This document shows positions 8,489-17,122 of a stretch of 64,000 nt of DNA, piece after piece. The notes below the pieces were generated by a model, which was given only the letters and a program-made list of their open reading frames with translations, was not told the DNA's origin and did not search any database. Source of the stretch: Enterobacteriaceae bacterium UBA7338 (GTDB lineage Bacteria; Pseudomonadota; Gammaproteobacteria; Enterobacterales; Enterobacteriaceae); assembly GCA_002480085.1 (NCBI GenBank), contig DKPJ01000011.1:426389-490388 (forward strand), given 5' to 3'. A program made the position numbers and the translations under genes. How positions within the stretch are numbered: the first letter of the stretch is position 1; each line of letters starts with the position of its first letter.

Positions 8489-8743
8489 ATGCCTGATTTA
8501 ACGATCGTACCGTTCAAGCCAAAGCCTGGATCCGATACCGATAATGCTGAAGTGATCCGACTGCTCACCGATGCCCTGGAACATGCCCGTAAAGGCTCAT
8601 GCCATAGCGTAGCGCTGCTGCTTATCGACAGTGACGGTAACGCGCTGGATTGCTGGCACAACGGCGGCCGACCTTATGTCCTCGTCGGGGCGCTGGAGTC
8701 GCTGAAGATGGATTTCATTAACGTGAATATTGAGCGCCGATAA
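8489..8743 (+). CDS. Small phage protein of unknown function
   Basis: 84 residues from ATG 8489, one base after the stop of the preceding gene, so coupled translation is likely. It contains EVIRLLTDALEHARKGSCHSVALLLID followed by SDGNALDCWHNGG. Similar small proteins occur among head-tail connector genes; I cannot assign a role. An upstream in-frame TTG at 8471 would lie inside the previous gene and is not preferred. Confidence 0.6.
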   Translation: MPDLTIVPFKPKPGSDTDNAEVIRLLTDALEHARKGSCHSVALLLIDSDGNALDCWHNGGRPYVLVGALESLKMDFINVNIERR

Positions 8744-8744
8744 C

Positions 8745-9095
8745 ATGCCTGTCAACTACCCTCGTATGAGAGCCACCAGCACCCGCCTGCTCATGGAGAA
8801 CGGCGCGGCGTACGCAATCAAGCGCAAAGGCAATGTGACGGTCACCGGCGGCGTTGAGCACCGCGAACCGGATAAGACCTTCACTGCAATCGGTGTGCGG
8901 ACTGATTATAAACCGGGCGAAATTGACGGCACGGTCATCATAAACGGCGACACGCGCATTGTGTTTACCGCTGATACCGAGCTGCGCACCGGCGACATGG
9001 TGGACGTGGACGGCAAATGGTACCGCATTGAGAAGCCCAACCCGGTTAAGCCTGGCAAACTGCTGCTTTGCTACCGCGCGCAGCTGAGGGCATAA
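8745..9095 (+). CDS. Probable head completion / stopper protein
   Basis: 116 residues from ATG 8745, again just after the preceding stop. The fold looks mostly beta: RKGNVTVTGGVEHREPDKTFTAIGVR, then DGTVIINGDTRIVFTADTELRTGDMVDVDGKWYRIEK. That pattern and the position between connector and HK97 gp10-like genes fit a head-closure or stopper protein. The assignment is from synteny and secondary-structure impression. Confidence 0.55.
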   Translation: MPVNYPRMRATSTRLLMENGAAYAIKRKGNVTVTGGVEHREPDKTFTAIGVRTDYKPGEIDGTVIINGDTRIVFTADTELRTGDMVDVDGKWYRIEKPNPVKPGKLLLCYRAQLRA

Positions 9096-9096
9096 C

Positions 9097-9705
9097 ATGG
9101 CAGACAACCAGGCTTTTATGATGTCCATTAATGCGTTCGTCAGCCAGGCAAAGGAGCGACAGGAGGAAGTGGTGCGCGTGGTCGGCATCAAAATCCTGGC
9201 GCGGCTGGTGCAGATGTCGCCTGTCGGCAATCCCGAGCTGTGGGCGGTCAACCAGACGGCGGCGGCCTATAACGCGGCGGTCACCGAGCATAACAGTCTG
9301 CTGCGGCAGAACCCGGACAACCTGACGAAAGCAGGGCGGCTGCGGCCAGGCCGCAAAGTTAACGACGGCATGGACCTGAAAGCGCCGCCGGGCTATACGG
9401 GCGGGCGTTTTCGCGGTAACTGGCAGGTGTCGTTTGACCGGCGGGCCGGAGGCGAGACCGGGCGCATCGACAAGGCTGGCAACGAGACGATCGCCGCAGG
9501 CAACCTGGTGCTGGAACAATTCAAAGTCGGTACCACGGCAGTCTATTTCTGTAACAACGTCCCGTACGCCTACCCGCTGGAGATGGGGCATTCCAGCCAG
9601 GCCCCCGGCGGCATGGTGCGCATCACTGCCGCCGAGTTCCAGCGATACTTCAGCGAGGCAGTCAGCGAGGTTAAAAATGATACCGGACATCACAACGGCG
9701 CTTGA
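9097..9705 (+). CDS. HK97 gp10-like tail completion protein
   Basis: 202 residues. The N-terminal helix with VVRVVGIKILARLVQMSPVG and the later PPGYTGGRFRGNWQVSF ('SPVxTGRxRxNW' signature) and YPLEMGHSSQAPGGMV are the marks of the HK97 gp10 family, which acts at the head-tail joint. It starts one base after the preceding stop and overlaps the next gene by 29 bases, consistent with a tightly packed connector cluster. Confidence 0.75.
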   Translation: MADNQAFMMSINAFVSQAKERQEEVVRVVGIKILARLVQMSPVGNPELWAVNQTAAAYNAAVTEHNSLLRQNPDNLTKAGRLRPGRKVNDGMDLKAPPGYTGGRFRGNWQVSFDRRAGGETGRIDKAGNETIAAGNLVLEQFKVGTTAVYFCNNVPYAYPLEMGHSSQAPGGMVRITAAEFQRYFSEAVSEVKNDTGHHNGA

Positions 9706-10087
9706 GGCCATGCTGGGTCTGTGGGCAGACGGCGAGGGCGTGCCGGTGGCGTGGGATAACATTCAGTTCGACCCACCAGACGACGGGCTGTATCTGATCT
9801 CCCATGATATGCCCGCGCAGCCGTACAGCATTGATATGGCTGGTGGCTGCCGGGTCTACCCCGGCGTGTATCAGGTCACCGTCGTCGCGCCAGCGGGTGG
9901 TGGCAAATCACAGGCCAGAGAGCTGGCCCGCCGCGTTGCCGGCTTGTTCCCGGAGAACCAGGAAATACCCGGCGACGGCTTTACCGCCTGGGTGACATCA
10001 CCGCCTGCCATCTTCCCCGGCATACCGGACGGCGTGTCCTACTCTATCCCCGTCAGCATTAACTACCGGGCTGATATCTCAGCCTGA
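9677..10087 (+). CDS. Tail terminator-like protein (DUF4128)
   Basis: 136 residues from ATG 9677, inside the end of the gp10-like gene. A longer in-frame opening upstream is only the shadow of that gene. The order MIPDITTALEAML, VAWDNIQFDPP, YPGVYQVTVVAPAGGGKSQARELARRVAGLFP and the C-terminal SIPVSINYRAD follow the DUF4128 family, equivalent in place to lambda gpU, which caps the tail tube. A terminator-like hairpin follows. Confidence 0.72.
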   Translation: MIPDITTALEAMLGLWADGEGVPVAWDNIQFDPPDDGLYLISHDMPAQPYSIDMAGGCRVYPGVYQVTVVAPAGGGKSQARELARRVAGLFPENQEIPGDGFTAWVTSPPAIFPGIPDGVSYSIPVSINYRADISA

Positions 10088-10096
10088 TCATCCCCT

Positions 10097-10117
10097 CCGG
10101 CGCTGCCGGTTTTATAT
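10097..10117 (+). terminator. Terminator-like hairpin
   Basis: Stem CCGGC/GCCGG with a 3-base loop at 10097-10109, followed by TTTTATATTT. It lies between the tail terminator and tail tube genes. Confidence 0.5.
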
Positions 10118-10136
10118 TTCTACACGGAGAATCCCT

Positions 10137-10814
10137 ATGGGCTTCGCATTACCTAATGGCGCCACGGTATTCGTCGGCTCGAAACTCGCCACGTCTGTGG
10201 CAGTGACGGGCGTCAGCAATGCCGCAGGCGCTGTCTTTACCGTTGCAAACGGCCACGGCCTCGCGGTCGGCGATGTGGTGCTGGTTTCCAGTGGCTGGGC
10301 ACTGATTGACAGCCTGGTGGCGCGCGTCACGGCGCAGACGACCACCAGCGTGACGATTGGGGTGATTAACAGCACCGATACCAACTTCTTCCCGGCAGGC
10401 TCCGGCACCGGCTCCCTGAGTAAAGTAGCCGAATGGACTGAAATCCCGCAGATCACCGAAGTTGCACAGTCCGGCGGCGACCAGCAGTACACACAGATCC
10501 AGTTCCTTGCCGATGACCGTCAGCGCAACCTGGCGACCTATAAGGCGGCCAAGTCGCAGACTTTCACCATGGCGCACGACTCCACGCTACCGATTTACAG
10601 CGTGCTGTCAGCTGCCGATCGTTCCGGTGACACGCTGCCGCTGCGCATGTACGTACCAAAGGCAAAAGAGATGCGTTACTGGTCCGGAAAAGCGTCTTTT
10701 GACCCGCAGCCGACCACTGCCGTAAACAACGTCGAAACGGTACAGCCTGCGTTTGCTATTCAGTCCCGCGATATCACCTTTTACAAAGATGCGGCCCCGC
10801 AGGCGGCAGCGTAA
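10137..10814 (+). CDS. Major tail (tube) protein
   Basis: 225 residues after a GGAG-type site. The N-terminal part has a hairpin-rich domain with FTVANGHGLAVGDVVLVSSGW, a pattern common in tail tube proteins and tube-decorating domains. The C-terminal part (KVAEWTEIPQITEVAQSGGDQQYTQI onward, cut here at the natural motif) is tube-like. It lies between the tail terminator and the tail chaperone genes exactly as lambda V does, and should polymerise into the tube. Hairpins flank it on both sides, isolating it as a highly expressed unit. Confidence 0.82.
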   Translation: MGFALPNGATVFVGSKLATSVAVTGVSNAAGAVFTVANGHGLAVGDVVLVSSGWALIDSLVARVTAQTTTSVTIGVINSTDTNFFPAGSGTGSLSKVAEWTEIPQITEVAQSGGDQQYTQIQFLADDRQRNLATYKAAKSQTFTMAHDSTLPIYSVLSAADRSGDTLPLRMYVPKAKEMRYWSGKASFDPQPTTAVNNVETVQPAFAIQSRDITFYKDAAPQAAA

Positions 10815-10828
10815 CCCAGCCCGTTAAC

Positions 10829-10851
10829 AGGCCCGTCAGCGGGCCTATCTT
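10829..10851 (+). terminator. Terminator-like hairpin after tail tube gene
   Basis: Perfect stem AGGCCCG/CGGGCCT with loop TCAG at 10829-10846, then ATCTTATT. The T-tract is poor, so partial termination or mRNA stabilisation is as likely. Confidence 0.5.
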
Positions 10852-10866
10852 ATTCTCGAGGAACAC

Positions 10867-11178
10867 ATGGCCACTAAATTTCAGCTTCAGCCCAAGCCTA
10901 CTTTCAAAGCCGACGTTAAGATCCCGCGCGCGGGTGATGATGATGGCATGCTTACGTTTACTTTCCGCCACAAGCCGCTTAAGGAGTTGGCAGCGCTTGA
11001 GACGCTGGAAGATAAGACCGCCATCGATTTTCTGGTGGAGATCACCGAGGGCTGGGCACTGCCGGACGCGTTCAGTCAGGAAAATCTTGAAGTGCTGCTG
11101 GACAACTACCCGGGCGCGATGAAAGCGATCGTCGGCACCTATTACCGCGAACTGACGGGTAACCGCGAAAAAAACTGA
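10867..11178 (+). CDS. Tail assembly chaperone G
   Basis: 103 residues, small, acidic and helical (LKELAALETLEDKTAIDFLVEI, then FSQENLEVLLDNYPGAM), in the position of lambda gene G between the tube and tape measure genes. It should coat the tape measure before tube assembly. The gene ends in A AAA AAC (11169-11175) directly before its TGA stop, which is the classical slippery heptamer used to make the longer G-T form. Confidence 0.85.
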   Translation: MATKFQLQPKPTFKADVKIPRAGDDDGMLTFTFRHKPLKELAALETLEDKTAIDFLVEITEGWALPDAFSQENLEVLLDNYPGAMKAIVGTYYRELTGNREKN

Positions 11179-11483
11179 TAGCGGTTGCCTCGGCGTTTTA
11201 TACGCCTGAACCCTCCACCGAAGACCTGGCCGCGTTTGGCCTGAGTGCTGATGACTACACCGAGGAAGAGCAGACCGTTGAAGTATGGCCGGATGTCTGG
11301 CCCGCGTTCGCCGTCTTCCAGTCGATGGGCACCCAGTGGCGCACGGGCATGGGTGGCATCACCGGGCTGGATTACAACGTGCTGCCCTGGCTGATGAAGC
11401 TGAACGGAGTGGAGGATGAGGCAACCGCGTTAACGGATATCCGCGTAATGGAAAGTGCAGCGCTGAAGATTATTCACAACTAG
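11169..11483 (+). CDS. Tail chaperone T domain made by -1 frameshift (DUF1799-like)
   Basis: After A AAA AAC at 11169-11175 the -1 frame is open from the codon at 11175 to TAG at 11481-11483, adding 102 residues to the G protein. The extension contains VEVWPDVWPAFAVFQSMGTQWR, then MGGITGLDYNVLPWLMKLNG, matching the DUF1799 pattern (WP..W, TQWR, GxxGLDY). It has no start codon of its own before the conserved part. As in lambda, the G-T form would bind tail tube protein through T and the tape measure through G. The fusion spans 10867-11483. Confidence 0.85.
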   Translation, partial: KKLIAVASAFYTPEPSTEDLAAFGLSADDYTEEEQTVEVWPDVWPAFAVFQSMGTQWRTGMGGITGLDYNVLPWLMKLNGVEDEATALTDIRVMESAALKIIHN

Positions 11484-11579
11484 CTAATTTTGGTAGGTGT
11501 GGAAATAATGACAACCATATACATTTATGATTGAATCATTTTAGAAATAGGCGGCGAGAGCTTACTCCTTCGACTGATA

Positions 11580-11798
11580 ATGACATTTGCTTATTTTGGA
11601 ATTGGTACTGGTGTTATTGGTTTTATGCACAACTTTGCAATAGCAGAATGTATTAGTTTAATGGCAAGTTTTATATCTAAGGAGGTGGTTTTTATGACTA
11701 AATATTATGTTAAGGATATGTTTATTATGCTTCGTAATGCTTTATTAGTTGAAGTGGGTAGCCGCCGCTTCAGGCAAAGCCTGCTGATGAGCTTGTGA
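11580..11798 (+). CDS. Small AT-rich ORF, possible membrane peptide
   Basis: This 72-residue frame lies in a 380-base AT-rich stretch (11484-11865) between the tail chaperone and tape measure genes, with base use unlike both. The N-terminal half is hydrophobic (FGIGTGVIGFMHNFAIAE) and could span the membrane. A second start, ATG 11694, has the best Shine-Dalgarno of the area (AAGGAGGT, 11679-11686) and would give a 34-residue basic peptide starting MTKYYVKDMF. The stretch ends at a terminator, so it has the form of an inserted small cassette. I do not recognise either product. Confidence 0.4.
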   Translation: MTFAYFGIGTGVIGFMHNFAIAECISLMASFISKEVVFMTKYYVKDMFIMLRNALLVEVGSRRFRQSLLMSL

Positions 11799-11822
11799 AA
11801 CTCAAGCGAAAGCGAATTTCTA

Positions 11823-11849
11823 AACCGCCTCTCAAGGGCGGTTTTTTTT
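11823..11849 (+). terminator. Intrinsic terminator
   Basis: Stem AACCGCC/GGCGGTT (11823-11829, 11837-11843) with a 7-base loop, followed by eight T. It closes the small AT-rich cassette just ahead of the tape measure gene. Confidence 0.75.
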
Positions 11850-11865
11850 CGTCCGGAGAAAATTA

Positions 11866-14800
11866 ATGACTGATATCGCTACTATTTCGCTCCGGGTGAA
11901 TACTGCTGAGCTGGAGCGCGGCAACAAGGCGCTGGACGATTTCCAGCAAACAGCCGGCGGCGCGGCGAACAAAGCCGATGATCTGAACTCGGTATTTCGC
12001 GCGGGTGCATCCGATCAGAAAAAGAATACCCAGAGCCTGAAAGAGCAGCAGCAGGAGCTGCAGAACCTGCTGAATAAAATTAGCCCGGTGAACAGGGCGC
12101 TGGACGAGCTGGACAACCTGCAGGAAAGTCTGAGCAGGTTCCGTAAGAGCGGGCTGGTGCCAGATGCAGATTATTCCCGTTACAACAGCGTGCTGGAAAC
12201 CACCCGGGAAAAGCTCGGCAGGGTCATGGAGGCCGAGACTGCTGAAGGGCAGGAGCGGTTAAAGCAGGCGCAGGAGACGCAGCGCGCCACCGCCGCGCAG
12301 GAAAACTTCCTCAAATCCATCACTGACCAGGCGGCGACATTCCGTGCCAGTAAGGCGGACATGGCCGAGTACCGGGCGGCGCAAATGGGGATCGCCGAGG
12401 AGGCCGCCCCGGTTATCGCAAGGCTGCGTGAGCAGGAGCGCACCGTCCAGCAGGAAGCTGCCCAGCGCCAGATCGCCGCCAGCCAGTCCCGTATGCTCAG
12501 GCAGGTTATTGCAGAGCTGGAGGCGGCAGAGCGGGCCGAAGCCGCCGAGGCGCAACGGGCGCAGGCTGTCCGCGATTCATTCACCCGTTCACTGGAAGAC
12601 CAGGCCGCGGCGATCGGCAAAACACGGGCAGAACTGCTGGAGATGAGGGCCGCTCAGCTGGGTGTGTCGCAGCAGGCAGCCCCGTTTATTGCGAAACTGC
12701 GGGAGCAGGAGACGGCTTGGGAGAGGGGCATTATCAGCGCCGGGCAATATCAGCAGGCCATGCGCCAGCTACCTGCACAAATCACTGACGTTTTTACTTC
12801 GCTCGCGTCAGGTATGCCAATCTGGCTGGTGGCTATCCAGCAGGGCGGGCAGATCAAAGACTCGTTCGGCGGCATCGGCAATATGCTGAAAGCCCTGGGC
12901 GGGCTGATCACTCCCGTTAACGTGGGCCTGGCGCTTCTGGCCGGTACCGCAACGCTGCTTACCGTAGCCTACTTCAAGGGATCGGCAGAGAACGCTGAGT
13001 TCAACAAGCAGCTCATCCTGACAGGGAACTATGCCGGGCAGACCGCAGGGCAGTTATCCGCGCTGGCAAAATCCCTCTCCGGCAATGGTGTCACGCAGTA
13101 CGCCAGCGCCAGCATTCTGGCCGAGGTGGTTGGATCCGGTAAATTTAACGCGGACAAATTTGAATCAGTTGCGCGCGCGGCAATAGCCATGCAGCAGGCT
13201 ACCGGCCAGGCCGTGTCTGAGACGATCGCCAACTTTAAAAAGTTATATGACGACCCGACCAAAGCATCTGCCGAGCTGAACAGCCAGATGCATTACCTGA
13301 CAGCCACGCAGTTCGAATACATTTCTGCGCTTGAACGACGGGGTGATAAGGAAGCGGCGGGTCAGGTTGCAGCAGACGCCTACAGCAGATCAGAGCAGCA
13401 GCGCAGCCAGCAGATCCTCGATAACCTCGGGCTGGTGGAAAGGGCGGCGAATGCCACCCAAAATGCGCTTAAGGGTATGTGGGATGAGCTACTGAATATT
13501 GGCCGCCCGCAGGCACCCCAGGACATGCTTAAGCAGATGGAAAGCCAGCTCGCTGCGCTGGAAAAAAATCTGCTTCCTGAGCGCCAGCGGCTGGGGTATG
13601 GCTATAGCTATGACACCAGCTCGCAGGATCAGGACTACGATGATCGCCGTAAGGCCCAGCTTGCTGCGATAGCTTCACTGAAAGCCCAGATTAACCCAAT
13701 GCAGCAGGCGATCACCCTTCAGGAAAGCCTGAATGGCGCCATAACGTCAGGCAACAAAATTAACGAAGATGCGATCGATGCCCAGCTGGTTATCAATCGA
13801 TATCTGGATGCCGGGACTACCAAAGCGGAGAAACGTCGTACAGCTCAGGAAGAGTTAAACAAGGCTATCGCTGACAATGCTAAGGCCGCCAGAGACGGAA
13901 CGGCAACGCTGTGGACGCCGGAAGATATTGCAAAGGCGCGCGCTGGCATTGACAAGCTGTATCAGGATCCTAAAACGCCCAAAGCAAAAGGGGTAACAGT
14001 TGCTGCCGGCGATCGTGCCGAAGACTCTGCCCAGGCTGAACTGCTGGCCCTGCAGGCACAGCTGAAAACGCTGCAGGATCACCGCTCGGTCAATGACACT
14101 ATCAGCCAGCAGCGCAAAGACCTGTATGCCACACAGTCAAAGTTCGCCGTTCTGGAAGAGGCGGCCCGCACCCGGCAGTTGTCGAAGCAGGAGCAATCGC
14201 TGCTGGTCAGTAAAGACCAGGTACTGGCGCTGGCGCGCCAGAAGGCGCTGCTGGGTGACCAGATCACCGCCCAGGAGCAGCTGAACAAGCGCATGGACAC
14301 AGCCAGTAAGTATGTCACGCAGATGGCTGAAAAGCGGGCCGGGCTTGAATCAGGCGCAACGATGAGCGACAGGCTGGCAAGCCGCCAGACGGCACTCTCT
14401 CAGCTGCGCAGTGGCTGGATAAATGCTGGCGGCAGCCTTGATGATGAGGGCTACCAGAAGGAGCTTAAAGCTGCTAACGACTACTACGAAGCGGAGGATA
14501 AGCTTCGCGGTGACTGGCGGGCTGGCTTTAAGAAAGGGTGGTCCGAATACTTGGATTCGGCGACAAACGTCTACGCCTCGATGCAGAGCGTGGCGCAGTC
14601 AGCCATGGGCGGCATCTCTGACATGATGACGAACCTCGTCACCACCGGCACGGCCAGCTTCAAGAGCTTTGCCGCGTCGATGATGAAAATGATTGCTGAC
14701 GTCATTAACCGGCTGCTGGTGGCCTACGCCGTGCAATCTGCGCTGGGGTGGGTAACCGGCAGCGTCAGCAGCAGCGGGAGCACGCCATCAGGTGCTTACG

Positions 14801-15228
14801 CCAGCGCGGCTAATTCAGGCGTCAGCCTCTATGACTCTGGTGGCTACACCGGCCCCGGCGGAAAATATGAGCCTGCAGGCATCGTTCATAAAGACGAGTT
14901 CGTCTTCACTAAAGAGGCCACCAGCGCGCTGGGCGTCGATAACCTCTACGCGCTCATGCGAAACGCCCGTGGATATGCCAGCGGTGGTCTTGTCGGGCGG
15001 GCACCCATGTTCGGCCTGGGCAATAACGCGGGTGCGGCCGGTTCGGCTCCCGTGATAAACACCACAGTGAACGTAGACGCTAACGGCAACGCCTCGGCGC
15101 AATCAGAAGGCTCTGGCGATGCAATGGGCCGGGCGATGGCGGCGGAGATGCAGAACGCAGCCACTCAGATAGTGCAGAAGCATCTGAAGAATGGCGGGAT
15201 GATTTACAACTTTGTTAAAGGCAGATAG
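11866..15228 (+). CDS. Tail tape measure protein
   Basis: 1120 residues, the longest but one protein of the prophage. The N-terminus (TISLRVNTAELERGNKALDDF) and the long alanine/glutamine/glutamate-rich helical region (about 60-290) are typical. Hydrophobic segments lie at about 300-375 (LPAQITDVFTSLASGMPIWLV, then the stretch near GGLITPVNVGLALLAGTATLL). The C-terminal part (about 905-1120) matches the lambda gpH C-terminal region with SMMKMIADVINRLLVAYAVQSAL and a glycine-rich tail. Its length should set tail length, roughly 170 nm by the usual 1.5 angstrom per residue rule. Confidence 0.92.
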   Translation: MTDIATISLRVNTAELERGNKALDDFQQTAGGAANKADDLNSVFRAGASDQKKNTQSLKEQQQELQNLLNKISPVNRALDELDNLQESLSRFRKSGLVPDADYSRYNSVLETTREKLGRVMEAETAEGQERLKQAQETQRATAAQENFLKSITDQAATFRASKADMAEYRAAQMGIAEEAAPVIARLREQERTVQQEAAQRQIAASQSRMLRQVIAELEAAERAEAAEAQRAQAVRDSFTRSLEDQAAAIGKTRAELLEMRAAQLGVSQQAAPFIAKLREQETAWERGIISAGQYQQAMRQLPAQITDVFTSLASGMPIWLVAIQQGGQIKDSFGGIGNMLKALGGLITPVNVGLALLAGTATLLTVAYFKGSAENAEFNKQLILTGNYAGQTAGQLSALAKSLSGNGVTQYASASILAEVVGSGKFNADKFESVARAAIAMQQATGQAVSETIANFKKLYDDPTKASAELNSQMHYLTATQFEYISALERRGDKEAAGQVAADAYSRSEQQRSQQILDNLGLVERAANATQNALKGMWDELLNIGRPQAPQDMLKQMESQLAALEKNLLPERQRLGYGYSYDTSSQDQDYDDRRKAQLAAIASLKAQINPMQQAITLQESLNGAITSGNKINEDAIDAQLVINRYLDAGTTKAEKRRTAQEELNKAIADNAKAARDGTATLWTPEDIAKARAGIDKLYQDPKTPKAKGVTVAAGDRAEDSAQAELLALQAQLKTLQDHRSVNDTISQQRKDLYATQSKFAVLEEAARTRQLSKQEQSLLVSKDQVLALARQKALLGDQITAQEQLNKRMDTASKYVTQMAEKRAGLESGATMSDRLASRQTALSQLRSGWINAGGSLDDEGYQKELKAANDYYEAEDKLRGDWRAGFKKGWSEYLDSATNVYASMQSVAQSAMGGISDMMTNLVTTGTASFKSFAASMMKMIADVINRLLVAYAVQSALGWVTGSVSSSGSTPSGAYASAANSGVSLYDSGGYTGPGGKYEPAGIVHKDEFVFTKEATSALGVDNLYALMRNARGYASGGLVGRAPMFGLGNNAGAAGSAPVINTTVNVDANGNASAQSEGSGDAMGRAMAAEMQNAATQIVQKHLKNGGMIYNFVKGR

Positions 15229-15250
15229 CCCACTCTGGTGGGCTTTTTTT
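15228..15250 (+). terminator. Intrinsic terminator-like hairpin
   Basis: Stem GCCCAC/GTGGGC with loop TCTG at 15228-15243, then seven T. It starts at the tape measure stop and precedes the minor tail genes. Confidence 0.75.
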
Positions 15251-15261
15251 ATGGAGTAAAT

Positions 15262-15612
15262 ATGGCAGTCGACACTTACCGATGGCCTGTGCAGCTGGGC
15301 GGCGGGGCCATTGAGTATGCCCAGGCGATCCGCTCGGCCCAGTTTGGCGACGGGTATGAGCAGGTCGCCGAAAACGGCATTAACTCCACGGCCATTCATG
15401 TCCCGATGAAATATGTCGGTAAGGATACTGAGGTTAATGAGATCCGCGCTTTCCTGCTGGCCCACACCGTCAAAGCCTTCATCATCATCCCGCCGGGAGA
15501 GGAAAAGGGCCTTTATCGCGTCGTGGCTAACTCAGTGCGTAAGAACCTGATAAGCAGCAATGCCGCAGAACTGACGTTCACCATCAAGCGGGCTTACGGA
15601 GTTTACGCATAA
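15262..15612 (+). CDS. Minor tail protein M
   Basis: 116 residues from ATG 15262, with GGAG eight bases upstream; an in-frame upstream start would lie in the terminator. The sequence YRWPVQLGGGAIEYAQAIRSAQFGDGYEQ, shortened here to its ends, is the lambda gpM-like opening with 'FGDGYEQ', and ELTFTIKRAYGVYA closes it. It joins the tail tip below the tape measure. The stop overlaps the start of the L gene by one base. Confidence 0.85.
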   Translation: MAVDTYRWPVQLGGGAIEYAQAIRSAQFGDGYEQVAENGINSTAIHVPMKYVGKDTEVNEIRAFLLAHTVKAFIIIPPGEEKGLYRVVANSVRKNLISSNAAELTFTIKRAYGVYA

Positions 15613-16382
15613 TGGCACTGGTCGATCAGGCTGCAAAACTGGCACCCGGCGGCAGGGTGCGCTTAATCAAGGTGGATGCGTCAGAATTTAGTGGCGGGAT
15701 CCACCGCTTCCATTACAGCCCGTTCCCGCATACCCCTGAAGAAATCGATGCGGCAAACGGTGACGAGGACAAGCTCGGGCCGAAGCCCATTATCTGGGAT
15801 GGCGAGGTTTATGAGTTCTGGCCGTTCCAGATGTCCGGCTTGGAGCTTTCAACAGACCAGGCGGCAGAGCCGGATCTCAGCGTGTCGAATCTGGACGGAC
15901 ACATCACGGCGCTATGCCTGCAGTTCCGGGATATGGTCAACGCGAAGGTGAGCATTATCGACACCTATGCTGTTTATCTCGATGCTGTAAATTTCCCGGG
16001 CGGCGTGAATCCGACCGCTGACCCGACAATGTTCTCTCTCCAGACCTTCTGGCTTGATACGAAAACGGCCGAGCACGACGAAACGGTTGCGTGGTCGATG
16101 AGCAGCCCGGCGGACCTGCAGGGGCTGGTGATTCCCACTCGGCAAATCACGTCTCTTTGCGAGTGGGCGATGCGCGGCCTGTACCGCAGCGGCGACGGCT
16201 GCACCTACAACGGCACGGCGTATTTCGACGCCAAAGGCAATCCTGTTGCTGACCCGGCACTGGATGCATGCGGCGGCTGCCTGAGCGACTGCCGTAAACG
16301 CTTCGGCGCTGGCCTGGCCGAACCCAACACCGCCATTCTCGATTTTGGCGGCTACCCCAGCACGGTTCTGATCTCCCGATAA
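15612..16382 (+). CDS. Minor tail protein L
   Basis: 256 residues, lambda gpL family. The cysteine-rich C-terminal region (LCEWAMRGLY, GDGCTYNG, ACGGCLSDCRKRFG) supplies the four cysteines that in lambda gpL hold an iron-sulfur cluster; presence of a cluster here is inferred. The N-terminal half (PEEIDAANGDEDKLGPKPIIW) is the domain that binds the tail tip. The order M-L-K-I-J is as in lambda. Confidence 0.87.
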   Translation: MALVDQAAKLAPGGRVRLIKVDASEFSGGIHRFHYSPFPHTPEEIDAANGDEDKLGPKPIIWDGEVYEFWPFQMSGLELSTDQAAEPDLSVSNLDGHITALCLQFRDMVNAKVSIIDTYAVYLDAVNFPGGVNPTADPTMFSLQTFWLDTKTAEHDETVAWSMSSPADLQGLVIPTRQITSLCEWAMRGLYRSGDGCTYNGTAYFDAKGNPVADPALDACGGCLSDCRKRFGAGLAEPNTAILDFGGYPSTVLISR

Positions 16383-16390
16383 GGTTTCCC

Positions 16391-17122
16391 ATGAACAAAA
16401 CGATAATGGCAGCAATCCGGGCACACGCACTGGAGGAGTCGCCGCGCGAGTGCTGTGGCTTCGTTATTCAGGCAGGCCGCCGCCAGCGCTACGTCCCGGT
16501 ACCGAACAGTCACGAAAACCCGACAGAGCATTTCCGCATCGATGGTGAGCACTGGGCGAATGCCGAGGACACCGGCACGATTATCCGCGTCATTCATTCG
16601 CACCCGGGCGATGGTGCCCGGCCTATACCCTCAGACCTTGATCGCCAGCAGTGCAACAACTCCGGCGTTGTCTGGGGCGTCTATGCGCCCGACTGCGACG
16701 AATATGCGGAAATTACACCGGGAGAGGCACCGCTACTCGATCGCCCATTCATTCTCGGTTCTGACGACTGCTGGGGCCTGATAATGGACTGGCACGCCAC
16801 CCAGGGCGTTACGCTTAATGATTTCCGCGTGGACTACCCCTGGTGGGAAAGTCAGTACCCGGACAACCTCTATCTCGACAACTGGGAGAAAGAGGGATTC
16901 GTTGAATGCGATCCGATGCCTGGCTGCATGGTCATCATGCAGGTGCAGGCTGATAAGTGGAATCATGCCGGGATCATTACTGAAGACGGTGAGTTGCTCC
17001 ATCACCTTTATGGGCACCATTCATGCACCACGCCATATGCTCGTGGTTACTTCAAAGATCGGACGATGATATGCGTCCGCCATAAAAACTTACCGAAGGA
17101 AATCAAACCATGGCGCGTTTAA
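16391..17122 (+). CDS. Tail assembly protein K, JAMM plus NlpC/P60 peptidase
   Basis: 243 residues in two parts. The N-terminal JAMM/MPN domain shows H69-x-H71-P and S81xxD84 with an early glutamate (about 16), the zinc-metalloprotease set. The C-terminal NlpC/P60 domain has Cys127 in GSDDCWGLIMDW, His192 in WNHAGII and further histidines near 204-210. In lambda-like phages K helps tail-tip assembly and may cut peptidoglycan on entry. It overlaps the I gene by 13 bases. Confidence 0.87.
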   Translation: MNKTIMAAIRAHALEESPRECCGFVIQAGRRQRYVPVPNSHENPTEHFRIDGEHWANAEDTGTIIRVIHSHPGDGARPIPSDLDRQQCNNSGVVWGVYAPDCDEYAEITPGEAPLLDRPFILGSDDCWGLIMDWHATQGVTLNDFRVDYPWWESQYPDNLYLDNWEKEGFVECDPMPGCMVIMQVQADKWNHAGIITEDGELLHHLYGHHSCTTPYARGYFKDRTMICVRHKNLPKEIKPWRV

